Below, in pieces: positions 1-5,433 of a stretch of DNA of 8,770 nt. Source of the DNA: DTU018 sp029550685. GTDB lineage: Bacteria > Bacillota > Syntrophomonadia > Syntrophomonadales > Syntrophomonadaceae. The notes below the pieces were generated by a model. That model ran no database searches. It was not told the origin of the DNA and saw only the letters and a list, made by a program, of their open reading frames with translations. The DNA lies in NCBI GenBank assembly GCA_035412805.1, contig DAONVO010000093.1, positions 1 through 8,770 of the forward strand. Direction: 5' to 3'. The translations under genes and the position numbers were made by a program. Positions within the stretch are counted from its first letter, which is position 1. The number at the start of each line of letters is the position of its first letter.

Positions 1-28
1 CGCCACGTCGCTAGCGCTCCTCGCAACA
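1..28 (-). repeat. Partial copy of a dispersed palindromic repeat (TTGCGAGGAGCG type)
   Basis: Read on the minus strand this end of the window contains TTGCGAGGAGCG, then CTAGCGACGTGGCG. From memory this resembles the short palindromic intergenic repeats that read TCATTGCGAGGAGCG followed by CGACG..GCAATCC in many bacterial genomes. It contains the palindrome CGCTAGCG at 9-16. The element is cut by the window edge, so its full length is unknown. The family assignment is a recollection that was not searched. Confidence 0.4.
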
Positions 29-33
29 TTGAT

Positions 34-51
34 TGTACCCGTTAGGGTACA
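34..51. repeat. Inverted repeat, 7-bp perfect stem
   Basis: TGTACCC at 34-40 and GGGTACA at 45-51 are exact reverse complements around the loop GTTA. No T-run follows on either side, so it does not look like an intrinsic terminator. It is one of several hairpins in the block before spoIIIAA. Confidence 0.6.
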
Positions 52-72
52 TCGGGAGTCCTTTAGGGCAAT

Positions 73-99
73 GACACGAAAGGCAGCCCTTGCCGTGTC
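73..99. repeat. Inverted repeat, two-part stem
   Basis: GACACG at 73-78 pairs with CGTGTC at 94-99. Inside, AAGG at 80-83 pairs with CCTT at 88-91 around the loop CAGC, separated from the outer stem by a small internal loop. An alternative pairing of GGCAA (67-71) with TTGCC (90-94) is possible. There is no T-tract, so a terminator is unlikely. Confidence 0.5.
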
Positions 100-101
100 G
101 C

Positions 102-137
102 CATCCCCTGAATTCGGGGCGATGTGGGTATCGCCCC
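102..137. repeat. Two overlapping, mutually exclusive hairpins
   Basis: GGGGCGAT at 116-123 and ATCGCCCC at 130-137 form a perfect 8-bp stem with the 6-base loop GTGGGT. An upstream alternative uses part of the same strand: CATC (102-105) with GATG (121-124), continued by CCC (106-108) with GGG (117-119) and C120 bulged. The two cannot form together. This is the geometry of a two-state RNA but can also arise from nested palindromic repeats. No T-tract follows 137, so this is not a classical attenuator. Confidence 0.5.
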
Positions 138-176
138 CTGCACTTCATCAACCCCTTCTTGCATTCTGCCAATCTT

Positions 177-206
177 GGAATAAATTACTTTGTCTGTCCA
201 TATTTA
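177..206 (+). promoter_or_regulatory. Candidate sigma-E-like promoter for spoIIIAA (weak)
   Basis: GGAATAAA at 177-184 and CATATTTA at 199-206 are 14 bases apart, loosely like the -35 (ATA core) and -10 (CATA start) of mother-cell sigma-E promoters. In B. subtilis the spoIIIA operon is known to depend on sigma-E. Transcription would begin near 213, just before the ribosome binding site. The -10 match is only partial, and the real promoter could lie elsewhere or upstream of the window. Confidence 0.22.
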
Positions 207-231
207 TATACAACAAGGTGGTGGTATAGCG

Positions 232-1197
232 ATGGTTGTGCCCCAGGCGACCGTGTTGAGAACCGAAATAACAGCCTATCTGGCACCCAATATACGCAAA
301 CTGCTTCTTGGTGTGGAGGACCGGTTATTAGGTAACTTGGAGGAAATCCGTTTGCGCTGCAACCGGCCGTTAGTACTGCGGGTTGGAGATAAGGATTACA
401 GCATTGACCGTCATGGCCGGGTTATGACCGATCTTAAACAGGGATACCTGGTATCCCGGGAGGACCTGTACCGGAGCATTGCATCTATTAGTGACAATTC
501 CCTGTATGCCTTTGAAGAAGAGATAAGACGGGGGTTTATAACCATACCCGGGGGTCACCGGGTGGGACTAGCCGGTCAGGTTGTGGTCAGCGGGCAGGAG
601 GTCAGGACCATGAAGGATTTTTCCGGGTTGTGTTTCCGGGTAGCTCGTGAGGTGCCGGATTGTGCCCTGGGACTGCTTAATCAGGTGGCTCCCCGGGGGA
701 CGCCGCTAAGCAGTCTGATCATCTCTCCGCCCCGCTGTGGCAAAACCACCATACTGCGGGATTTAGCCCGCCTGCTGTCTGATGGCAACGGCCCGGTACC
801 ACCCCACAATGTGGTAGTGGTAGATGAACGCTCTGAGATCGCCGGCTGTTATCAAGGCATACCCCAGTTAAACGTGGGAGTAAGGACTGATGTCCTGGAT
901 GCCTGCCCCAAGGCGCTGGGAATGATGATGGCCATACGTTCTCTGTCTCCTCAGATCATCATAACCGACGAAGTAGGCCGGCGCGAGGATGTCGAGGCTA
1001 TCGACGAGTGCCTGCATGCAGGAATTACTGTAATCGCCAGCATACATGCCCGTAATGCCGAAGAACTGCGAGCGCGGCCTCCAATCAGAAAACTGCTGGA
1101 TGAGGGTGCTTTCCGGCGAGGTATAATTCTCAGCCGCCAGCCCCATCCCGGCCGGATCGAAGAAGTAATCAGGTGGGATGAATCATGCTGTGGCTGA
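232..1197 (+). CDS. spoIIIAA: Stage III sporulation protein AA (SpoIIIAA), secretion-type ATPase
   Basis: SpoIIIAA is the soluble ATPase of the SpoIIIA-SpoIIQ channel that joins mother cell and engulfed forespore, related to type II/IV secretion ATPases. The 321-residue product is near the usual family length. It shows a P-loop PPRCGKTT at about 166-173, a Walker B-like strand NVVVVDERSE at 193-202, and further family blocks PQIIITDEVGR (240-250) and ASIHARN (269-275). ATG 232 is chosen because AAGGTGGTGG lies just upstream at 215-224; an in-frame TTG at 190 has no such site. The P-loop's first position is Ser165 where the textbook motif has Gly; I believe this is tolerated in the family. The gene's last 13 bases overlap spoIIIAB, which suggests translational coupling. 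It is first in the spoIIIA operon. Confidence 0.96.
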   Translation: MVVPQATVLRTEITAYLAPNIRKLLLGVEDRLLGNLEEIRLRCNRPLVLRVGDKDYSIDRHGRVMTDLKQGYLVSREDLYRSIASISDNSLYAFEEEIRRGFITIPGGHRVGLAGQVVVSGQEVRTMKDFSGLCFRVAREVPDCALGLLNQVAPRGTPLSSLIISPPRCGKTTILRDLARLLSDGNGPVPPHNVVVVDERSEIAGCYQGIPQLNVGVRTDVLDACPKALGMMMAIRSLSPQIIITDEVGRREDVEAIDECLHAGITVIASIHARNAEELRARPPIRKLLDEGAFRRGIILSRQPHPGRIEEVIRWDESCCG

Positions 1198-1709
1198 AAA
1201 CGATAGGTATTTGTCTGACCATCGCCGGTTTTGGTATATGGGGCCTGGGAGGAGCACGACATTTCAATCGCCGGGTGACTCAGCTTAAAGATCTGCGTCT
1301 GGCCCTGGGCTTTCTGGAAAAAGAAATAATCTACATGCACACTCCACTGACCAGGGCTTTGGAACGTACTGCCCGCTTTGCCCATCCGCCGGTGAACCAG
1401 CTTTTCCGGGAAGCATCCCGGCACTTGTACAGCAAAGAAGGAGCCACAGCCCAGGAAGCATGGCTGATAGGGTTAAAAAAACTGGCCCAGACAGGCGATC
1501 TGGACAAAAAAGAACTAGCTGTCCTGGAAGCCGTCGCCCCGCAACTGGGCATGTCTGATGCCGACCAACAGGGTAAATTTGTACGGCTTATCCAGGAGGA
1601 ATTAAAACTTATGGAAGATCAGGCTGCTCGGGAAGTGGAAGCGGGGCAAAAAATCTGGAGTTATGGGGGATTTATCCTGGGTGCCGTAGTAGTCTTACTG
1701 CTCCTGTAG
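1185..1709 (+). CDS. spoIIIAB: Stage III sporulation protein AB (SpoIIIAB)
   Basis: This is the membrane component of the SpoIIIA complex, distantly related to the type II secretion protein GspF. The product is 174 residues, essentially the usual family length. A hydrophobic segment lies at about 5-22 and another at about 160-174 right at the C terminus, with a soluble, mostly helical middle. LGFLEKEIIY at 41-50 followed by HTPLTRAL at 52-59, and LGMSD at 121-125, are recognisable SpoIIIAB blocks. ATG 1185 lies inside the end of spoIIIAA and is preceded by AGGTGGG at 1171-1177. A 37-base gap separates it from spoIIIAC. Identification is firm from length, topology and position. Confidence 0.94.
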   Translation: MLWLKTIGICLTIAGFGIWGLGGARHFNRRVTQLKDLRLALGFLEKEIIYMHTPLTRALERTARFAHPPVNQLFREASRHLYSKEGATAQEAWLIGLKKLAQTGDLDKKELAVLEAVAPQLGMSDADQQGKFVRLIQEELKLMEDQAAREVEAGQKIWSYGGFILGAVVVLLLL

Positions 1710-1746
1710 ATTTAATGATTAGCCAACATATTATTGGAGGGCTGGT

Positions 1747-1941
1747 ATGGATATAGATATTATTTTCCGCATTGCAGGCATTGGTATTCTGATTTCGGTT
1801 TTGTCAATTGTACTTAAACAGGCGAAAAAAGAGGAGCAGGCGGAAATGCTTACCCTGGCAGGGGTAGTGGTAGTGCTGATCATTGTGGTGCAGCTTATGA
1901 ACCAGCTGTTTTTGGTAGTTCGTTCCGTTTTTAATTTATAA
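1747..1941 (+). CDS. spoIIIAC: Stage III sporulation protein AC (SpoIIIAC)
   Basis: This is a very small membrane protein of 64 residues, typical for SpoIIIAC. Two hydrophobic segments lie at about 5-23 and 36-61, joined by a charged loop with KQAKKEEQAE at 24-33. That hairpin layout, with the basic and acidic turn, is characteristic. It is thought to form the membrane core of the channel together with SpoIIIAD, to which it is related. GGAGG at 1736-1740 lies six bases before the ATG. It sits between spoIIIAB and spoIIIAD as in all known spoIIIA operons. Confidence 0.94.
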   Translation: MDIDIIFRIAGIGILISVLSIVLKQAKKEEQAEMLTLAGVVVVLIIVVQLMNQLFLVVRSVFNL

Positions 1942-1986
1942 AACTGCCGTGGCCTGGCCAATAAATCCTGCAGGGGGAGATGGAGT

Positions 1987-2376
1987 TTGGAAATCGCTCA
2001 AATCGTGGGAATCGCTCTGGTAACCACTATTATGCTGTTAATCCTGAGGCAGGAAAAGCCGGTTATGGCAGTGGTGTTGAGTATCGTTTTCAGTATAGTC
2101 ATTTTTACCTATCTGATGGGCAAAATGGCTGCCATTCTCAGTGTTATGGAGGAATTAACCCAGCGGGCGCAGATAAATTACTTTTTTTTCGGAACACTGT
2201 TAAAGATCCTGGGAGTAGCCTATTTGGGAGAGTTTGCGGTCTCTATTTGTCAGGATGCAGGGGAACAGGCGGTAGCGAAAAAGGTAGAGTTTGCCGCCAA
2301 GATTATCATTGCTGTTTTAGCTTTGCCTATGCTGGTAGCCATATTGGAGTCGCTGATGGAACTGCTGCCGGGATAA
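1987..2376 (+). CDS. spoIIIAD: Stage III sporulation protein AD (SpoIIIAD), TTG start
   Basis: This integral membrane component of the SpoIIIA channel has 129 residues, close to the usual family length. Hydrophobic segments lie at about 5-20, 26-44, 66-82 and 103-124. LRQEKP at 20-25 after the first segment and LGEFAVSICQDAGE at 80-93 are strong SpoIIIAD signatures. The start is TTG 1987, supported by GGGGGAG at 1973-1979 seven bases upstream. An ATG at 1980 is in another frame and gives an unrelated translation. A run of eight T residues at 2182-2189 encodes part of YFFF. The gene ends four bases before an in-frame GTG of the spoIIIAE frame. Confidence 0.93.
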   Translation: MEIAQIVGIALVTTIMLLILRQEKPVMAVVLSIVFSIVIFTYLMGKMAAILSVMEELTQRAQINYFFFGTLLKILGVAYLGEFAVSICQDAGEQAVAKKVEFAAKIIIAVLALPMLVAILESLMELLPG

Positions 2377-2397
2377 GGGGTGAGGGGGTTAGCCGGT

Positions 2398-3561
2398 ATG
2401 AAAAGACTGGTGATGGGACTTGCCCTGGGGATTATGCTGCTGCTGCCCTTGCCGGTAGGGGCGGCAGAAGAACCGGTGTTCTCCTGGCAGGATACCGTCG
2501 ATAAAATAGATCTGGAAATGATGGAGGAGTTTAAAAACCGCATTGATGGTGAGATCAGCTCATATACCGACTCCAAACCGGTTAAGGAATGGCTGGCGGA
2601 TTTCATCAAAGGTGAATGGGAATTCAGCTTTGAAGAACTGCTTAATAATACAGTGAGATTCTTTTTTAAGGAGATAATGGTAAATTCCAGCCTGTTGGGC
2701 AGGCTGCTAATCCTGTCGGTGCTGTCGGCCTTGCTGGTTAACCTGCAGAGCGCTTTTTCTTCAGGGGTGGCCCGCATCTCTCACCTGGCTTGCTTTATGG
2801 CTCTGGCCGCCATTGCTTTGGGGTCATTTCGCCTGGTGCTGGAGATTGGGCAGCAGACCATAGACCAAATGGTCAGCTTCATGATGGGAATGCTGCCGCA
2901 GATGCTGGTGCTGGTAGCAGGTTTGGGCAACGTACATACGGCTGCAACCCTGTTCCCGGTCATGATGACCACCTGCACGGCCTTTGCCAATGCGATGCAG
3001 AATGTCGTATTTCCCCTAATAATTATGTCCGCTATTTTGAATCTGATTAATCATCTTTCCGAAGGGCTGAAAGTGGAAAAGATGGCCAAATTTTTCGGGC
3101 AGATAGCCCAGATGGCCCTGGCGTTTTTCCTGACCCTGTTCGTAGGTATTCTCACCCTGCGAGCCTTGTATTCCTCGGTAATGGACAAAGTAGCCCTGCG
3201 CACTACCAAATTTGTAACTGACAATGCCATCCCCGTGGTGGGGAAAATGTTCTCCGATACCATCGAAGTAGCCGCCGGCTATGTGGTAATGATCAAGCAG
3301 GCTTTGGGCATTTCCGCAGTCATCATCATACTGGGGGTGGTTTTGTTTCCGCTGCTGAAGGTGGCGGCCATCGCCCTGATTTACAAAATCGCCGCAGCCG
3401 TAGCAGAACCCTTAGGAGATTCGCGTACCTCAGCCATACTGGAAATGATGAGCAGTCACCTGTTCCTTATGCTGGCAGCGGTGGCGGCGGTAGCCCTTAT
3501 GTTTTTCATAATGATCGCGATTGTGGTGGGCATGTCCAATCACCTGGCTTCTCTGCCGTAA
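2398..3561 (+). CDS. spoIIIAE: Stage III sporulation protein AE (SpoIIIAE)
   Basis: This is the large polytopic membrane protein of the SpoIIIA complex, likely part of the mother-cell channel. It has 387 residues, close to the ~400 of B. subtilis. Residues 1-23 form a signal peptide: KR, a hydrophobic core, then a likely cleavage site near GAA at 21-23. An extracytoplasmic helical part follows to about 95. Several hydrophobic segments cover about 100-117, 130-150, 160-178, 200-218, 237-255, 303-335 and 355-380. NVVFPLIIMSAILNLINHLS at 202-221 is a typical family block. ATG 2398 is preferred because AGGGGG at 2383-2388 fits it. GTG 2380 in the same frame would add six residues, but its putative site touches the codon. 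Confidence 0.94.
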   Translation: MKRLVMGLALGIMLLLPLPVGAAEEPVFSWQDTVDKIDLEMMEEFKNRIDGEISSYTDSKPVKEWLADFIKGEWEFSFEELLNNTVRFFFKEIMVNSSLLGRLLILSVLSALLVNLQSAFSSGVARISHLACFMALAAIALGSFRLVLEIGQQTIDQMVSFMMGMLPQMLVLVAGLGNVHTAATLFPVMMTTCTAFANAMQNVVFPLIIMSAILNLINHLSEGLKVEKMAKFFGQIAQMALAFFLTLFVGILTLRALYSSVMDKVALRTTKFVTDNAIPVVGKMFSDTIEVAAGYVVMIKQALGISAVIIILGVVLFPLLKVAAIALIYKIAAAVAEPLGDSRTSAILEMMSSHLFLMLAAVAAVALMFFIMIAIVVGMSNHLASLP

Positions 3562-3572
3562 GGAGGGTGGGT

Positions 3573-4154
3573 ATGGCAGTTTTTAGTGAAATAGTCCGCA
3601 ATGTACTGGTTATCGTGCTGATTGCCAGCTTTCTTGAACTTATGCTTCCGGAAGGAACCTTCCGGCCTTTTGTACGATTTGCCGTGGGACTGTTCATATT
3701 AATTGCGGTGTTGAATCCGGTAGCCGGAGTTTTGTTTGGCAACCGCAGTATTAACACGGAGTGGTGGGATCTTAAAGTAAACATGCGTCAACAAGAAGAG
3801 ATTCTCGAGCAAGGTGAGAGAATTAACCGGCAAATATGGGAGACCCATCAGGAAGCACTGTCTGATAAAGTAGCCGGGCAAATCAGCGCGGTGGCTATGC
3901 TGGTACCGGGTGTGGAAGATGTAGAAACCAGGGTAGTGCTGAATGAATCCGGGGGAGTAGATTCTATGCACTTGCTAGTCAAGCCACAGACAACAGTCTC
4001 TGAGGAGGGAACTGGTGGGGTGGGCGTATTCCGCAGTAATGCTGCATCCCTGTCTGAAGAGCAGGAAGTAATCCGCAGTAAACTGAGTACCATTATAAAA
4101 AACCTTTACGGTTTTGAGGATACAGCCGTGCAAATTGAGTTTCAAGGAGGTTGA
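3573..4154 (+). CDS. spoIIIAF: Stage III sporulation protein AF (SpoIIIAF)
   Basis: This SpoIIIA channel component has a membrane-anchored N terminus and a soluble domain that in known homologues has a ring-building-like fold. The product has 193 residues. Two hydrophobic segments lie at about 8-25 and 33-56, bracketing the family signature MLPEGTFRPFVRF at 24-36, followed by VLNPVAG at 46-52. The soluble part starts with a charged helix at about 68-100 and contains VPGVEDVETRVVL at 111-123. ATG 3573 follows AGGAGGG at 3561-3567; an in-frame GTG at 3567 would overlap that site. Its final codons contain the ribosome binding site of spoIIIAG. Confidence 0.93.
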   Translation: MAVFSEIVRNVLVIVLIASFLELMLPEGTFRPFVRFAVGLFILIAVLNPVAGVLFGNRSINTEWWDLKVNMRQQEEILEQGERINRQIWETHQEALSDKVAGQISAVAMLVPGVEDVETRVVLNESGGVDSMHLLVKPQTTVSEEGTGGVGVFRSNAASLSEEQEVIRSKLSTIIKNLYGFEDTAVQIEFQGG

Positions 4155-4158
4155 GGGA

Positions 4159-4728
4159 GTGCTGGATGAATGGATTCGCGGAGAAAAGAGTGAGGATAGT
4201 AAATATCCTTTGCTTAGCAGTAAAAAGGGGCGGCTGCTGTTAGTAATAATCATCTGTATTGGGCTTCTGGCCTTGCTGTGGCCGTCAACCAGCAAACCGG
4301 ATTCATCCCCTACCCAGGTGGCCCAGCCTCTGGCGAGCCAAGCCAAAGAGGGCAGCCTAAAACACAGCCTGCAAACGGAATTGGCGGCTATTCTGGGTCA
4401 GATTGAAGGGGCCGGTATAGTGGAAGTCAGTGTTACTTTGGATTCTGAGGGAATAAAAACTTACGCTACCAATAATCGGGATGAACGCAGGCAGATCGAG
4501 GAAAGCGGAAGCAGTACCATAGAAGAGAGCAGCACCCGGGACCTGGCCGTCTCATCAGGTAATCCCCTTTTATTGGAAGAAAAGCTTCCCAATATATTAG
4601 GAGTTTTGATAGTAGCTGACGGAGCGGGTGATCCCCAGGTAAAAGAAAACCTGACTAATGCAGCTTCTACACTGTTGGATATTTCTCCCCACCGAGTCAG
4701 GGTAATGCCCCGGGAAGGAGGCAGGTAA
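4159..4728 (+). CDS. spoIIIAG: Stage III sporulation protein AG (SpoIIIAG), GTG start
   Basis: SpoIIIAG forms a large ring in the space between mother cell and forespore membranes. The product has 189 residues: a short cytoplasmic head, one membrane segment at about 25-41, a low-complexity linker, and a soluble domain from about 68. Family blocks are ILGQIEGAGIVEVSVTL at 78-94 and LPNILGVLIVADGAG at 143-157. It is shorter than the B. subtilis protein (about 229), mainly in the N-terminal and linker parts. GTG 4159 is chosen because AGGAGG at 4145-4150 lies eight bases before it. A TTG at 4114 would overlap spoIIIAF by 41 bases and has no clear site. The stop TAA shares its last base with the ATG of spoIIIAH. 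Confidence 0.93.
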   Translation: MLDEWIRGEKSEDSKYPLLSSKKGRLLLVIIICIGLLALLWPSTSKPDSSPTQVAQPLASQAKEGSLKHSLQTELAAILGQIEGAGIVEVSVTLDSEGIKTYATNNRDERRQIEESGSSTIEESSTRDLAVSSGNPLLLEEKLPNILGVLIVADGAGDPQVKENLTNAASTLLDISPHRVRVMPREGGR

Positions 4729-5267
4729 TGGTTGTTAATTTGCGCAAAAGCGGTCTATTATTGATAATGATTGTTTTTTTGGCTGTTTCCGGCGGCTTCA
4801 TCCTGAAAGGTTTGGAGCCTAATTCTCCTGTTGATGAGCAGCCGGTAATGAATAACCTTGATTCTGCAGCCGCCGGTCAAGCTGGTGATTCCTCCCAGGA
4901 CAGCGACCAGTTTTTTGCTGAGTATCGTATGGAAAGGGAGCGCATGCGCGGTAAAGAGGTGGAGATGCTGCGGGATATACTAGACCAGAGCGGCAGTGAC
5001 AAAGAAGCCCGTCAGGCAGCTTCACTGCGCCTGGTGGAAATATCCACCGACATGGAAAGGGAAATGAAAGCTGAGAATTTAATAAAATCCAAGGGTTATC
5101 AGGATTGTGTAGTTATAATCCAACCGGAAAATACCACAGTGGTAGTGGCAACTGATAACCTGCAGCTGGACCAGGAGCAGGAGATTAAGGCTCTGGTCAG
5201 CAGAGTGACCAAGACCCGGGAGGATCAGATCGTGATTATTGCCCGGGATGTCCCAAAAAGCGGATAA
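4728..5267 (+). CDS. spoIIIAH: Stage III sporulation protein AH (SpoIIIAH)
   Basis: SpoIIIAH is the mother-cell membrane protein that binds forespore SpoIIQ across the intermembrane space, holding the channel together. The product has 179 residues, shorter than the ~218 of B. subtilis, with the difference in the linker. A single membrane segment lies at about 8-27, then a polar linker to about 60, a charged helical stretch at 62-115, and the YscJ/FliF-like ring domain at about 95-175. Family blocks include ENLIKSKGYQDCVVII at 116-131 and ISTDMEREMKAE at 105-116. The ATG overlaps the spoIIIAG stop by one base (TAATG). AAGGAGG at 4715-4721 is six bases upstream. It is the last gene of the operon; no spoIIQ lies in the window. 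Confidence 0.95.
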   Translation: MVVNLRKSGLLLIMIVFLAVSGGFILKGLEPNSPVDEQPVMNNLDSAAAGQAGDSSQDSDQFFAEYRMERERMRGKEVEMLRDILDQSGSDKEARQAASLRLVEISTDMEREMKAENLIKSKGYQDCVVIIQPENTTVVVATDNLQLDQEQEIKALVSRVTKTREDQIVIIARDVPKSG

Positions 5268-5289
5268 TTTTGTATACATGCGAAACCCA

Positions 5290-5318
5290 TTGCTATAAAC
5301 TGAGGGAGTTTTTATAAT
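5290..5318 (+). promoter_or_regulatory. Candidate sigma-A promoter for the carboxylase genes
   Basis: TTGCTA at 5290-5295 (four of six bases match TTGACA) and a perfect TATAAT at 5313-5318 are separated by exactly 17 bases. Transcription would start near 5325, giving a leader of about 109 bases before the pycB ATG. An overlapping alternative is TTGTAT 5270-5275, 18 bases, then TATAAA 5294-5299 with an upstream TG. A housekeeping promoter here would separate vegetative carboxylase expression from sporulation-only spoIIIA expression. The prediction rests on motif match only. Confidence 0.5.
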
Positions 5319-5343
5319 TAATACTGTTGGAGTTGATAAGAAT

Positions 5344-5364
5344 ACTCAGGCCGCAGGCCTGAGT
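5344..5364 (+). terminator. 9-bp hairpin with U-rich tail: terminator or leader attenuator
   Basis: ACTCAGGCC (5344-5352) and GGCCTGAGT (5356-5364) form a perfect 9-bp stem with the three-base loop GCA. The bases after it, CTATTTGTATTTG, are T-rich but interrupted, and a clean T7 run comes only at 5384-5390. It can act as the terminator of the spoIIIA operon. Because the best promoter lies upstream of it, it could also interrupt the carboxylase leader. As double-stranded DNA the same 21-base palindrome might be a repressor site. A weaker AAACT/AGTTT hairpin lies at 5297-5311. Confidence 0.5.
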
Positions 5365-5433
5365 CTATTTGTATTTGGGCATATTTTTTTATATATATGT
5401 TTAGCTATATGGATAGTTACAGGAGGTTGCAGG

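Larger units (their letters stand above)
1..231. other. Palindrome-rich intergenic region upstream of spoIIIAA
   Basis: No convincing gene is visible here. Short open frames starting at 29 and 90 lack a ribosome binding site and have low-complexity, unfamiliar translations. The first ~140 bases are GC-rich and packed with inverted repeats: 34-51, 73-99, and two overlapping hairpins in 102-137. The last ~70 bases are AT-richer and carry the spoIIIAA ribosome binding site at 215-224. In many spore formers efp precedes spoIIIAA, but no efp coding sequence can be seen in this short stretch. The block looks like an intergenic repeat cluster or a structured RNA; the sequence alone does not decide which. 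Confidence 0.6.

Noticed and set aside
29..335. Two short + strand open frames (starts at 29 and 90) over the palindromic block
   Set aside because: No ribosome binding site, translations look like random GC-rich sequence, and they overlap both the repeats and the start of spoIIIAA.
951..1424. 157-codon minus-strand open frame opposite spoIIIAA/AB
   Set aside because: It mirrors two well-supported genes, and its Ser/Arg-rich translation is typical of an antisense shadow.
1950..1960. TGGCC-T-GGCCA palindrome between spoIIIAC and spoIIIAD
   Set aside because: A one-base loop cannot form a hairpin, and no T-run follows; probably chance.
1980..2504. 174-codon + strand frame overlapping spoIIIAD
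   Set aside because: Its ATG lies next to the ribosome binding site, but the translation is Gly/Arg-rich with no membrane segments; the TTG frame gives a textbook SpoIIIAD.
2250..2777. 175-codon minus-strand open frame opposite spoIIIAD/AE
   Set aside because: Opposite strand of clear membrane-protein genes, with a Ser-rich shadow translation and no recognisable motif.
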